DNA of 64,000 bases from positions 25,084,501 to 25,148,500 of the forward strand of contig NC_069379.1 of assembly GCF_021730395.1 (NCBI RefSeq), written 5' to 3'. Position numbers and translations under genes: made by a program. Positions 37,794 through 48,904 of this stretch are shown here, piece by piece. The stretch is from Mercenaria mercenaria (lineage: Eukaryota; Mollusca; Bivalvia; Venerida; Veneridae). The notes below the pieces were generated by a model that did not search any database, was not told the DNA's origin, and was given only the letters and a program-made list of their open reading frames with translations. Position 1 is the stretch's first letter. Each line of letters begins with the position of its first letter.

Positions 37794-37848
<55 letters not shown>

Positions 37849-40161
37849 GTGGAGAGGTGTTGCACATTTCATTACCTCCTATGAATATCCTTTCTTATAA
37901 CTGGTTATACCAAGAAATATTTGAATATAGCATTCCATGCATATTGTAGGGCCACCATGGCTGAGTAGAATTCTTTCATGTGAGGAAACCATTAAGCTGG
38001 CTTACAGAAGGTCGGTGGTTCTACCCCTCAGCCCGTGCATAAAGTAATGCTAGGAATGACAGCTGGCGTCTTCCTGCATCGTGAAACGCTGGAAAGTCGC
38101 CATATGACCTGTAACAGTGTCGCTGTTTGTTTGTTTGTTTGTTTGTTTTGGGTTTAACGCCGTTTTTCAACAGTATTTCAGTTATGTAACGGCGGGCAGT
38201 TAACCTAACCAGTGTTCCTGGATTTTGTACCAGTACAAACCTATTCTCCGCAAGTAACTGCCAACTTCCCCACATGAATCAGAGGTGGAGGACTAATGAT
38301 TTCAGACACAATGTCGTTTATCAAATAGTCACGGAGAACACACGCCCCGCAACAGTGTCGCTGTGCCAAATCTCCATGCATATTGAAGGTGTTTAATTAC
38401 TGTTTATGGTTTATTTGTCTATGTATTATAAGATGTCTTATAACAGCCAGTTCGTTTCAAATGAGACGATAACTACAATATAGACAAAAATGAGACGATA
38501 ACTACAATATAGACAAAAATGAGACGATAACTTCTATATAGACAAAAATGAGACGATAACTACTATATAGACAAAAATGAGACGATAACAAAAATGAGAC
38601 GATAACTACTATATAGACAAAAATGAGACGATAACTACTATATAGACAAAAATGAGACGATAACTATTATATAGACAAAAATGAGACGATAACTACTATA
38701 TAGACAAAAATGAGACGATAACTATTATATAGACAAAAATGAGACGATAACTACTATATAGACAATTACGCGTTTATTTAGGCAGAAAAATAAGTTTATT
38801 TAATTCTATTGCTATATTTCAAGAAAAAAATAAAGCTTGGTGACCGTTTTATCTTTTTCAAATATTAATGCTATAAACACAAAGTATGTGGGTCTGAAAT
38901 ATCTGCCGTGATATATATGGGTACTTACAGTTCCTATCAAAGTGTAACTCCATGAACAACTCGTGCTAGTTTCAGAGTGAGAATGTATGACTTACCTATC
39001 CTCCACCATTTCCTCAAGATAATCTTCGTAGTTTTCATCTAGATCTAGCTTTTGCATATCCTTTTCTGTCCATTTAGAAAAAGTATATCTCAGTTTTCCG
39101 TAAAACTCTTTCCAAAAAAGTTGTGTTTTCTCAGTCGCAAACAGCGCCAGAAACCCTGTATTTAAGTGAGATCTCGGAACTGTGTTCACTAAAATGTCAA
39201 CACCGTCATTCATTGATTGCTGGATGTATCGCATGGGATTCTCCAACCAAACTGACTTCAGGTCGAATAGCAGTAAATTGACATTAGCGTGCAGTAAGGC
39301 GTTTATTAATTGCACCCTTCCAAGCGAGCATGCATTTTTTATCCTTCTATTATCAGTGTAGTCTTTCTTTGAAAGATTTGGTTGCATAGCAACAACGTTT
39401 AGATCAGGCCAAGCAGTTAAAATAGTGCGTCTTAGTTTAAGTTCTCTTACTAAAAGAAGTACTGACTTATGTATTCCAAATTCTTTCGTATTGCACAGCC
39501 AGCTATTAAGAAAAGGTAAACATGACTTACAAACAAAACTTAGAAGAACTATTTTAGAATTTTGAGTCAAGCTAGACATATATCGTGCTCTGTTGATAAT
39601 TCTTATAAAAGAGGCATTTGTATCTTTTAAATGTTCTTCATATTCCATCGCTTTCCTGTATGCATTCAACTTTTTCTTCGTTGATTTTTCAATTACTGGT
39701 CCATCTGTGAGGTGATTACTCTTAGTTTTAGTATCATTGTCACCAACCTGTTTCTCGGTACTCTTACTAGCATCAACTTCATCATCTGTTTCAACTTCTT
39801 TACGTTCTTCATCTATAACAACGTTGTCATTACGATTTTCATTTTTCTGACCTGATACCTTTTTACTTGCTTCATGTTTAGTTAACTCCTCATTATTTTT
39901 ATCATCTGTCTTTTCACTTGATGTTTCTTTAACTTTTTTTCCAATGGGTTCTTCCTTCACTTCTGTTTCACTTGTAGAATAATGAACTCTGTCTCTAAGC
40001 GCCTGCATCTTAAGTAGCTGGTTCTTCTGTAACAGATTGGTTCCCCGTGTAGGTTTAGATTGAAATGACATAAAATCATAGAACAAGTATAAAATCAGAC
40101 TCATTGATATTAATAAAACTGCCAACCTAGAAAATGACATTCTTCTTATAGTTAGAAACAT
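34534..40161 (-). CDS. Gene C: type II membrane PF03407-like glycosyltransferase, 3 exons
   Basis: Exons on the minus strand are 40161-38996, 37244-37120 and 34637-34534, with donors gatag|gtaagt and gaag|gtaaga and acceptors caacag|g and ccag|g. Phases match A and B and give 464 residues. Membrane segment at about 12-30, then a long Lys/Glu/Asp-rich stem to about 160. Catalytic domain landmarks are SFVCKSCLPFLNSWLCNTK, LLLFDLKSVWLENP (DLKS at 300-303), HLNTGFLALFATEKT, LPIHSFTDGVWYYL and VVIRNNYVEGNEEKIRRAKQ. It is the most divergent paralog. The DxD place reads DLKS, with only one acid left, so it may be inactive or use another site. Intron 2 (2482 bp) has a donor-derived array of about 1.1 kb, two MITE-like palindromes and a SINE. 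Intron 1 (1751 bp) has SINEs, a G tract and a minisatellite. Confidence 0.85.
35250..35434. mobile_element. Palindromic MITE, family 1, copy 2
   Basis: Inverted halves (ctttgtattcggctcgagtg against the complement of ctacgagagccaaatacaaa) around a gc-rich centre (cacgaggcgcgcaagcgccg). Matches 2034-2190. It lies in gene C intron 2. Confidence 0.8.
35435..35955. mobile_element. Second palindromic MITE abutting the first
   Basis: Left arm from about 35435 to 35705 and right arm from about 35710 to 35955 are inverted copies (gaatttatataggtatataa at the centre; tgttcatatttaattgtgaa, atagtccggcagcatacaat and ttttatgtgcgctatttata in the arm). A 25-bp duplication (aaaggtacaatacgg-type) lies only in the left arm. 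The outer ends share the tatataataaaagg motif with the neighbouring family 1 copy, so the exact border between the two is uncertain. Confidence 0.75.
35958..37119 (-). repeat. About 53/42-bp minisatellite derived from the exon 2/intron 2 junction of gene C
   Basis: On the minus strand every unit carries acgaaataattatgttgaag followed by gtaagc, which is the end of exon 2 (RNNYVEG) plus its donor. It then has about 30 intron bases (ttgctagaatactg). Some 18 units are present, at least 15 with an intact aag|gtaag site. Long (about 53-bp) and short (about 42-bp) versions alternate in the right half. A SINE at 36153-36352 interrupts the array. Confidence 0.85.
36153..36352 (+). mobile_element. tRNA-derived SINE, family 2, with tRNA-like head
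   Basis: The head has tagctcaatagggagagtgg (A-box region) and ggggttcgatcctcgggtgg (B box). Then comes the family body to gtactggtacagaatcc, where it stops and the donor array resumes. The 3' aaacggcgtt end is missing. Confidence 0.85.
37279..37305. repeat. ATA microsatellite in gene C intron 1
   Basis: About nine taa/ata triplets directly upstream (in gene sense) of the exon 2 acceptor region. Confidence 0.8.
37797..37847. repeat. Run of 51 G in gene C intron 1
   Basis: An uninterrupted G homopolymer inside a dispersed repeat (agccggtgctagggtgagtg before, gttgcacatttcattacctc after) that at 25830-25930 has only a short g-rich stretch. The length is likely uncertain in any assembly. The polyproline frame on the other strand is an artefact. 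Confidence 0.85.
37950..38125 (+). mobile_element. SINE family 1 copy, head partly lost, interrupted by a SINE family 2
   Basis: Body blocks ttcatgtgaggaaacc, tggcttacagaaggtcggtg, gtcttcctgcatcgtgaaac and gaaagtcgccatatgacctg. Its end is split by the family 2 SINE and resumes at about 38343. Confidence 0.75.
38126..38342 (-). mobile_element. SINE family 2 inserted in SINE family 1, 13-bp target duplication
   Basis: Carries the tgtttg repeat tail, the complement of aaacggcgttaaaccc, and the family body. aacagtgtcgctg occurs on both sides (before 38126 and from about 38359), a clear target-site duplication. It inserted after SINE family 1 in this lineage. Confidence 0.85.
38462..38765. repeat. 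28-bp minisatellite in gene C intron 1
   Basis: About eleven copies of aaaatgagacgataactact plus atatagac, with one shortened unit near 38580. Confidence 0.9.
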
Positions 40162-40489
40162 TTCCTTTTATTAGTTACAAGATTACATCCGCGGCATTAA
40201 ATTGTATTTAAAGTTAAAATAGATATCACAATACAGACATTTTACATCGAGAAAATATCATACTTTTATATGTGTAAGATCATTTTAACCATCCAATGTG
40301 TTGCATATCGATACAGGTTATTGTTCAGAAAAAGACATATGTCGCTTCTCTGCCATTAATATAAAAACTACATAAAATAGTTGATAGCCTTAATACAGTC
40401 ATAACGCTCTGCACATTCAATATTACTGGACACATTCAATACCACCTAACCAAGATATAAACAAGTAATCGCAAGACACTGAGAATTCA
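40162..40489. other. 5' flank of gene C
   Basis: Non-repetitive AT-rich sequence between the gene C start and the 53-bp array; probably contains its promoter. No TATA box or start site could be set with confidence. Confidence 0.4.
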
Positions 40490-42325
40490 ATCCCTTTTGT
40501 CCAAGATACACATTCGTACAGGCATGACACTTGCCAAATTCACTTCCTCTGGTCCCTGGTATAAACTGCTACAGGCATCGTACAGGGCACATTTAGTCCT
40601 TCTTATCCCAGCTATACACTCGTGCATGCATGTCACTGTACACATTCTCCCTTACAAAAAAAGCCCTGTTGAGGCAAATCTCCCTTACTGATCGTCTGAA
40701 AATATGTCATGTATGCATTCACTTCTTGTCCCTGGTATAAACTGCTACAGATATGGCACAGGGCACATTTAGTCATTCTTATCCCAGCTATACACTCGCT
40801 TAGCTGAGTAGGTAAGAGCGTTGGTCTACGGATCTCGGGGTCGCGATATCATTAGTCCTCCACCTCTGATTCATGTGGGGAAGTTGGCAGTTACTTGCGG
40901 AGAATAGGTTTGTACTGGTACAGAATCCAGGAACACTGGTTAGGTTAACTGCCCGCCGTTACATGACTGAAATACTGTTGGAAAACGGCGTTAAACTCAA
41001 AACAAACAAACTCTGGTACAGACATGACACATTCAGTCCCTCTTGTCCAGGTTAAGATTAGTATATTCATGACACTTGGCACATTCAGTCCCTCTTGTCC
41101 AAGGGATACACCAGTAAGGGCATGACACTTAAAACATTCACTTCCTTCCTCTTGTCCCAGTATAAACTAGTTAAGGTATGTCACAGGGCACATGCAGTCC
41201 CTCTTGTTCCAGATATAATCTAAAACATTCTATACATTGAGAACATTCATACCCGCTTGTTCCAGATATAATCTAAAACATTTTATACATTGAGAACATT
41301 CAGTCCCTCTTGTTCCAGATATAATCTAAAATATTCTATACATTTAGAACATTCAGTCCCTCTTGACTCAAGTATAAACTACAATCATGGCACTTGACAC
41401 TTTCAGACCCTGTTGTCCAAAGTATAAACTAGTACAGATATGACACTGGGCACATTCAGTTCGTCTTGTTCAAAGTAGAAACTAGTACAGGCATGTCACT
41501 GGGCACATTCAGTCCCTCTTGTTCAAGGTAGAAACTAGTACTGGCATGTCAGTGGGCACATTCAGTCCCTCTTGTCGTAGGTATAAACTAGTATAAGCTG
41601 ACACTGGGAAAAATCAGTACCTCTTGTCAAAGGTATAAACTAGTATAAACTAGTATAGGCATGACACTATGCACATTTCGTCCCTCTGGTCGTAGGTATA
41701 AACTTGTAAAATAGGCATGACACTGGGCACATTCAGTCCCTCTTGCCGCAGGTATAAACTAGTACAGGCATGACACTAGGCACATTCAGTCCCTGTTGTC
41801 GTAAGTATGAACTTGTAGTATCGTCATGACATTGGGCAATGTCAGTTCCTCTTACTCAATGTAGGAACTAGTATAGGCATGACACCGGGCACATTCACTC
41901 CCTCTTGCCGAAGGTATTAAAAAGTATAGGCATGACACTGGACACATTCAGTCCCTCTTGTCGTAGGTATAAACTTGTAGTATCGGCATCACACAGGACG
42001 CATTCAGTTCCTCTTGTCGCAGATATAAACTAGTATCGGCATGACACTAGACACATTCACTTTCCTGTCGTAGGCAGAAACTAGTATAGGCATGACACTG
42101 GGCACATTCAGTCCCTCTTGACGCAGGTATAAACTTGTAGTATTGGCATGACACTGGGCACATTCAGTTCCTCCTGTCGCAGGTATAAACTATTATCGGC
42201 ATGACACTAGGCACATTCAATCCCTCTTGTCGTAGGTATCGCTAGTAGTATCGGCATGACACTAAGCACATTCAGTTCCTCTTGTCACAGGTATAAACTA
42301 TCGGCATTACACTAGGCACATTCAG
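40490..42325. repeat. 53-bp minisatellite upstream of gene C
   Basis: The unit is close to aggtataaactagtataggc, atgacactgggcacattcag, tccctcttgtcgt. About 25-30 units vary in length, more diverged on the gene C side. A SINE interrupts it at 40797-41018 and a LINE relic borders it on the right. Confidence 0.85.
40797..41018 (+). mobile_element. SINE family 2 inserted in the 53-bp array
   Basis: Part of a tRNA-like head (tagctgagtaggtaagagcg), the full body and the aaacggcgttaaactcaaaa end. The B-box region is shortened compared with 36153-36352. Confidence 0.8.
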
Positions 42326-44450
42326 TCCGTCCGTGATTTCTGCAGATAACTCCGACTGGTTTTGTGTACATTGTGTAGTTCTTTGGCCCCAGGACAGACC
42401 CATGGGGTACACTGTACTTCATCAGCACTGGTTGTGATAGCTCACCATCTATGCATACGGTCTGGTAGCGGTCACTAAGGTATGACATCATCCATGCGAG
42501 TGACTTGCCTGTAATACCAAGGTGACGCTCAAGGCGATGAATCAACGTCCCGTAGTCGATAGTGTCAAATGCTGCAGAGAGATCGAGCACAAGAATAGTC
42601 ACATTGTTCTTATCCAACGATTGAAGAATGTCATTTTGGAATTTTAATAGGGCGGTTTCGGTCGAGTGGAATTTCTTATAAGCAGATTGATTGACTTCAT
42701 GTAGCTCGTTGTTCCTCAGATGATTTTCAATTCGTACACCTACCTCTTTTTCTAAGATTTTAGACAGAAACGGCACTTTTCACACAGATATATAGTTTTT
42801 AAGGACATTCGAATCTAGGCTTGGCTTGGCTTTTTTAGAAGAGGTCTTATTCGTGACTGTTTGAACGCTTTTGGCACATACAGCATCTAGATATGCATTT
42901 ATATATTTTCTTATCACCGGTGTTAGTTCGTCAAGACATTCTTTTAATAACCATGTTGGAATAGGATCTAGAGCCCCCAATAATGTTGTTATAACTTCTG
43001 GCCCAACCCTTTTGTATATTTACATTGATGTATTTATGTATGCTTGTTGTATGTGTGTGTATTAAATATATATATACAATAAAATATGATTAAACTAAAC
43101 GACTTATTCACTTCAGCACACTGTGATCGGTAAATTTGGTGATCGATTGTGAGTTTACTTTCACGCCAATTCCGTTCTAATTTTCATTTCTGATGTTTTG
43201 CTTCGTGGAGTTGCTCGGTATACCAAGGACATGAAGGTCTTAACACAATAGTCTTGGTGGCCAAAGGGGCGTGTTTGTCTACTACAGAAATTAACTGATT
43301 TGAATATTCCTCCACAAATTCATCAATATCAGTATCAGATGGAGTGCACTGAGTGTTAAATATTTTCTCGGAATGAGTCAATGTCGATCGAACTTTATTT
43401 CCTGTACGACACAGTTTTTCGTACTGGGGGTGGTTTTGGAAGCTTTAGCGTCAAATATCACAGCAAAATGATCACGTGACATCTTTCCATTGAAATCAGA
43501 GAGTCCAGGATCTATGACCTAAATATTTGAAATCGTGACATCATTATCTCTGGTTAACACTACATCCAACGTATGTCCAGCGACATGTGTTGGTTCTAGT
43601 ACATGTTGACGCATGCCACATGCATCTAGAATGATTGTAAACTTTTATTATGTCACTATTTTCCGGTAAATCAAGATGTAAGTTAAGGTCCCCCACAATG
43701 ATGGTGGTCTTGTCAATTGTAGCATATTTAGTTAAGAAATTGGGTCATTTATGCTCTAGGAAAATGTTTGTGCTTAAACCGTTTTCTTTGGAAGGGGTGG
43801 CCTGTATATAATGGCAAGCCGTAAGCCTATGGAGTGTCCGCCTGTAACTACATTGCAATCCATGTACTCAAATTGGGAAAATCCGTTGTCTTTGCTTGAT
43901 GTGACAATGTTCACTTGTATGGCTACCTTGTGAATGATCGCTACACCCCCGCCGCGCCTACCACTACGAAGGACATGTTTCATTTTGTAACCGTCGGGCA
44001 CGAGTTCGCTGATGCACGCTTTGTCAACAGAGCTACAGAGCCATGTTTCAGTTATGGCATAAATGTAGAATTCATTTGTAAGAATGAAGTCACATATGGA
44101 GAGTGTTTTATTTTTCACTGATCGTGTTTTGATTGAACAAATCTTGATGTTTTTCTGCCCTTTAACTTATGTACAGATGTCAGGTTTAATCCGTATCAAG
44201 TTGTTATTATTTACCCCATTGTTAGTGTCCCATGCTCGTCTAATCTGAATTTTCCCACCTCTAATCCCTATGTGTTGCATAAATCGAAACTCTTTCAATG
44301 TTTTGATAATAATGATAATAATGGGATCAGGTCTCTTTTGTGCACATTCTAATTGTCCAATATTGTGCAACTCTGATCTTTTATAAGTTATCCTCGGTGA
44401 CATTCGCTCACTGAAACACATTATTACTGCAGGTTATGCTGATATATGAA
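42326..44450 (-). mobile_element. LINE relic: endonuclease and front half of reverse transcriptase, 3' half missing
   Basis: On the minus strand: an N-terminal region (RITYKRSELHNIGQ, GIRGGKIQIRRAWD) at about 44400-44170. The endonuclease follows at 44118-43774 (FYIYAITETWLCSSVDKACI, GGGVAIIHK, LAIIYRPP). A linker lies at 43381-43184. The RT start is at 42980-42780 (LDPIPTWLLKECLDEL), and RT blocks at 42776-42312 (FHSTETALLKFQNDI, ILVLDLSAAFDTIDYG, VPHGSVLGP). Several frameshifts separate these. The copy ends before the YADD box, directly at the 53-bp array. Jockey/CR1-like. Confidence 0.8.
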
Positions 44451-44639
44451 AGTTTTGAAATTGAATTGCAATAGTGTTTTTTTGTAATCAAAATATCTTC
44501 AAAATCACAATTATGATTCACATTACATTTTTGATACTCCAATCATGACAAAGTAATATCCAATATATCCAGTTTTCAGAATTCTGCACCAAGTATAAAT
44601 GTCAGAAAACTATCAACATTTGAGAGTACTGAAAAATGC

Positions 44640-45062
44640 AGCCTACAACTGGCTTATATCAATTTTTACAATTTTTCATCGTCCGAATCGCTGGCTACTG
44701 GGTTGAATTCATACTCGTTTACTACCCTCCAGCCCACTACCCTCCAGCCCAGTTCTGCCGAGTCAGCTAAGCGTATAAGCTTTTGTCTATGAGATATCAT
44801 TTCTTTTGCTTCATTGATCTTTTGTCTACATTCCTGCAATTTGTTTGCTTGTATCAAATGATCCGTCTCATCAAAAGCGATACTAACCTTGGAACTGTAT
44901 TTAAATTGCTCTTCATTTGGCTTCCGTTTAAAAGTTTGTGTGCCTGTCAACATGCTTGAAATCTTATTCATTTGTTCAAAATTAGAATTTCCACTTATTT
45001 TTTTTCTGGCACTTTTGTGCTTCTCTAAAGATATCTATCATTGCCTGGATCAAAACTGGTGT
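44640..45062 (-). mobile_element. Retroelement gag-like fragment (tyrosine-recombinase type suspected)
   Basis: A minus-strand frame (44971-44666) carries the pattern FKRKPNEEQFKY, RQKLIRLADSAELGW and VASDSDDEK. I associate this with N-terminal proteins of DIRS-like retroelements in molluscs and corals. Only a fragment is present and no partner genes are seen, so it is treated as a fossil. The family assignment is from memory and uncertain. Confidence 0.45.
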
Positions 45063-45596
45063 GGTCCGAGATGTCCATTGTTCTGGCTTGTAACGATGTC
45101 ACCACACAGAATGAATCGCTAGAACTAATGTCTTACCGCCAAAAATCTTATTTATTGATCGCGGCCGATGAGGCCGCAATCATATTGAATAGGACAAGTA
45201 TTTGCACGATGGGGAAAATATTTCATGATGGACCTGTCAATTCTTTACTTATGGGTGAAACAGGTCTCATAAGCGTAAATACGTCTAGCTTCTACTGATT
45301 ATAAAACATACCGTACGATTTGTTGTGAATCAACTGTTGTTGTACTTTTAGTAGTTCAACCGCCACCCTTGTTTAAGAGCAACATTTAAAAAAACACGTT
45401 TTTTCATCCTCAAGTAATAAGTAAGTAGACTCGTCCAGTTTAATCAATCTAGACGCATAATCAACATAGAGCGCTTACTTCACCCGATTTACATTCGGAA
45501 CATTTTCACGCGTTTCGGGCTTTATCGTATGTTTAACATGGGATTTTTAAACCGTCCAAAGATTTTGGAAATGTTTGTCTCATTGTTTATTTTTTT
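45063..45596. other. Spacer, no gene seen
   Basis: The plus frame at 45041-45298 shows no recognisable domain. The start of this stretch may still belong to the neighbouring retroelement fragment. Confidence 0.4.
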
Positions 45597-47508
45597 AGCT
45601 CACCTGTCACAAAGTGACAAGGTGAGCTTTTGTGATCGCGCGGCGTCCGTCGTCCGTCGTCCGTCCGTGCGTCCGTCCGTGCGTGCGTGCGTCCGTCCGT
45701 AAACTTTTGCTTGTGACCACTCTAGAGGTCACATTTTTCATGGGATCTTTATGAAAATTGGTCAGAATGTTCACCTTGATGATATCTAGGTCAAGTTCGA
45801 AACTGGGTCACGTGCCATCAAAAACTAGGTCAGTAGGTCTAAAAATAGAAAAACCTTGTGACCTCTCTAGAGGCCATATATTTCAAAGATCTTCATGAAA
45901 ATTGGTCAGAATGTTCACCTTGATGATATCTAGGTCAAGTTCGAAACTGGGTCACGTGGGGTCAAAAACTAGGTCAGTAGGTCTAAAAATAGAAAAACCT
46001 TGTGACCTCTCTAGAGGCCATATTTTTCATGAGATCTTCATGAATATTGGTCAGAATGTTCACCTTGATGATATCTAGGTCAAGTTCGAAACTGGGTCAC
46101 GTGCCGTCAAAAACTAGGTCATTAGGTCTAAAAATAGAAAAACCTTGTGACCTCTCTAGAGGCCATATTTTTCATGAGATCTTCATGAAAATTGGTCAGA
46201 ATGTTCACCTTGCTGATATCTAGATCAAGTTCGAAACTGGGTTACGTGGGGTCAAAAACTAGGTCATTAGGTCTAAAAATAGAAAAACCTTGTGACCTCT
46301 CTAGAGGCCATATTTCTCAATGGATCTTCATGAAAATTGGTGAGACTGTTCAGCCTAATGATATCTAGGTCAAGTTTGAAACTGGGTCACATGGGGGTAA
46401 AAACTAGGTCAGTAGATCTAAAAATAGAAAAACCTTGTGACCTCTCTAGAGGCCATATTTTTCATGAGATCTTCATGAATATTGGTCAGAATGTTCACCT
46501 TGATGATATCTAGGTCAAGTTCGATACTGGGTCATGTGGGATCAAAAACTAGGTCAGTAGGTCTTAAAATAGAAAAACCTTGTGACCTCTCTAGAGGCCA
46601 TATTTCTCAATGGATCTTCATGAAAATTGGTCAGAATGTTTACCTTAATGATATCTAGGTCAAGTTCGAAACTGGGTTACGTGCAATCAAAAACTAGGTC
46701 AGTAGGTCTAAAAATAGAAAAACCTTGTGACCTCTCTAGAGGCCATATTTTTTAATGGATCTTCATGAAAATTTGTCAGAATGTTAACCTTGATGATATC
46801 TAAATCAAGTTCGAAACTGGGTCATGTGGGGTTAAAAACTAGGTCAGTAGATCTAAAAATAGAAAAACCTTGTGACCTCTCTAGAGGCCATATTTTTCAC
46901 GAGATCTTCATGAATATTGGTCAGAAGGTTCATCTTGATGATATCTAGGTCAGGTTCGAAACTGGGTTACGTGGGATCAAAAACTATGTCAGTAGGTCTA
47001 AAAATAGAAAAACCTTGTGACCTCTCTAGAGGCCATATTTCTCTATGGATCTTCATGAAAATTGGTGAGACTGTTCAGCTTGATGATATCTAGGTCAGGT
47101 TCGTAACTGGGTCATGTGCCGTCAAAAACTAGGTCAGTAGGTCGAAAAATAGAAAAACCTTGTTACCTCTCTAGAGGCCATATTTTTCACGAGATCTTCA
47201 TGAAAATTGGCGAGAATGTTCACCTTGATGATATCTAGGTCAAGTTTAAAAGTGGGTCACGTGCCTTCAAAAACTAGGTCATTAGGTCAAATAATAGAAA
47301 AACCTTGTGACCTCTCTAGAGGCCATATTTTTCAATGGATCTTCATGAAAATTGGTCAGAATTTTTTATCTTGATGATATCTATGTCACATGTGCTGAAA
47401 AACTAGGTCACTTTGTCAAATAATAGAAATAACGACGTCATACTCAGTTCAACACTGGGTCATGTGGGGATAGGTGAGCGATTCAGGACCATCATGGTCC
47501 TCTTGTTT
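45597..47508. mobile_element. Tandem-repeat element with hairpin ends, about 12 units of about 144 bp
   Basis: The left end is a hairpin (agctcacctgtcacaaagtg pairing with the following acaaggtgagct) followed by a cgtccgtccgtgcgtgcg tract. Then come about twelve units marked by accttgtgacctctctagag, ttggtcagaatgttcacctt and tgatatctaggtcaagttcg, and an end with a second small hairpin (aggaccatcatggtcct) before tttt. There is no coding capacity. Such elements with terminal domains around a satellite-like core are known in bivalves; a Helitron-like origin is possible but not shown here. A diverged relative is in gene B intron 2. Confidence 0.75.
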
Positions 47509-47666
47509 TAATAAAAATGTTACTGCTTTCATTGTCTACCACTTCTTTTCCACCCTTGCCTGAAAAAACAGTAATGAGTTTGTACACTGTTCAGACAATT
47601 GTGCTCTGTTGAAATTTAACCAAACACAAGTTTACCTGCATAAACAGAAAGCATGATATGTCACCA

Positions 47667-48040
47667 TGCGCGGATCCAGATGAGGGGTGGGGACCGCGGG
47701 TCCGGACACCCTCTGGAAAATCTTTTTAAAAAGGAAAGAAGACAAGAAGGAAAGAAAATGTTTTTCGAAAAAGGCAACATTAGGACTGCATGTAAAGTAT
47801 ATGCGGCTCCTGCTACATACGACCCCGACATAATTCATATTATTTATCTAAAAAAACTAAGAATTTTATCTTCAAGAAAGCTTGATTTTATCATTTTCGC
47901 AAATTTAACAGGTTAGTCCATAAAACTGTCCCAGAATGCAAAAAATGAAGTGCCAAATTGCAAAATTTCCAGGGCGGGTGGGGGGTGGGGGCAGGGGATC
48001 GGACCCCCTCTGAGAAAATTGGCTGTGTCCGTGCATGGTC
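47667..48040. mobile_element. Non-autonomous DNA transposon with ccatgcgcgga-type termini
   Basis: The left end catgcgcggatccag and the right end (complement ccatgcacggacacagcc) are imperfect inverted repeats. The GC-rich subterminal parts (gggtggggaccgcgggtccg left, gggggcaggggatcggaccc right) resemble the element at 17367-17897. No transposase. Confidence 0.6.
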
Positions 48041-48904
48041 ACTATACCTGTCCAGTACTGGACATTATGGTAAACGCTTCATTCCTGCACAAATGACAAT
48101 TTCGCAACTTCTGTCCGGTTTGTACAAATTTCTGGCCGCGATAAACCATTTGACTTGTATCTGATCTCGAATCACTCGAGCATTCAACACAGGTTTTGAA
48201 AGATAATTCGCTAGGACAAAGGTACTCCGCTATACGATGTAACGCGGAGTACAAAAATTATAGAAGGTAGCACATGAATATGTAGATCAGTACAAAGTAC
48301 AAATGGTACATCTTAATTTTAAATGTGGCCTTCTGAACAACAACAACAACCAAATACAATTTACACGATCACATAACCTAATTAATATCACATTCATTCT
48401 TAGACAAATATCCCTTAAAATAGATATTGCCTTTAAGAATCCATTTATACAATTTCCATTTAGGCAATCAATTAGTGAGATAATATATAAATGCATAATT
48501 ATATTATACTGGCATAGTTATTAGTCAGCTGATATAAACAAAGATATTCTTTAAGCAGTACTTTTTATACTTATTTTTAAAAGATGTCAAAGAACATGTG
48601 GAGCGAATTTAATTTGGTATTGAATCCCAAACATTTGCACCATTGTAACAAAAGTTTTTTGTTTTTTACCATAATGTGTACGATGTTTAGGTATAACTAT
48701 GTCATTATGAACAGATGTCATTATGAGCAGCAGATCTTAGATTGTATGTTTTATTGCTGGAAAAGTTCAAAATTTCAGAGATATATGAAGGTGCTAAATT
48801 GTTGCATACTTGTTGTTAACATACTAGTAGATATTTTCTATTAAATGAACACAAAATAACCGATAGTTTATGTATAGCCCTTCTTCCGTTTTAGGCTGAT
48901 GTGT
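48041..48904. other. Spacer, no gene seen
   Basis: Short frames on both strands lack recognisable features. At 48225-48255 a short local repeat (cgctatacgatgtaacgcgg) was noted; nothing else. Confidence 0.45.

Noticed and set aside
37681-37872. Polyproline protein frame
   Set aside because: It is the complement of a 51-base G run inside an intron.
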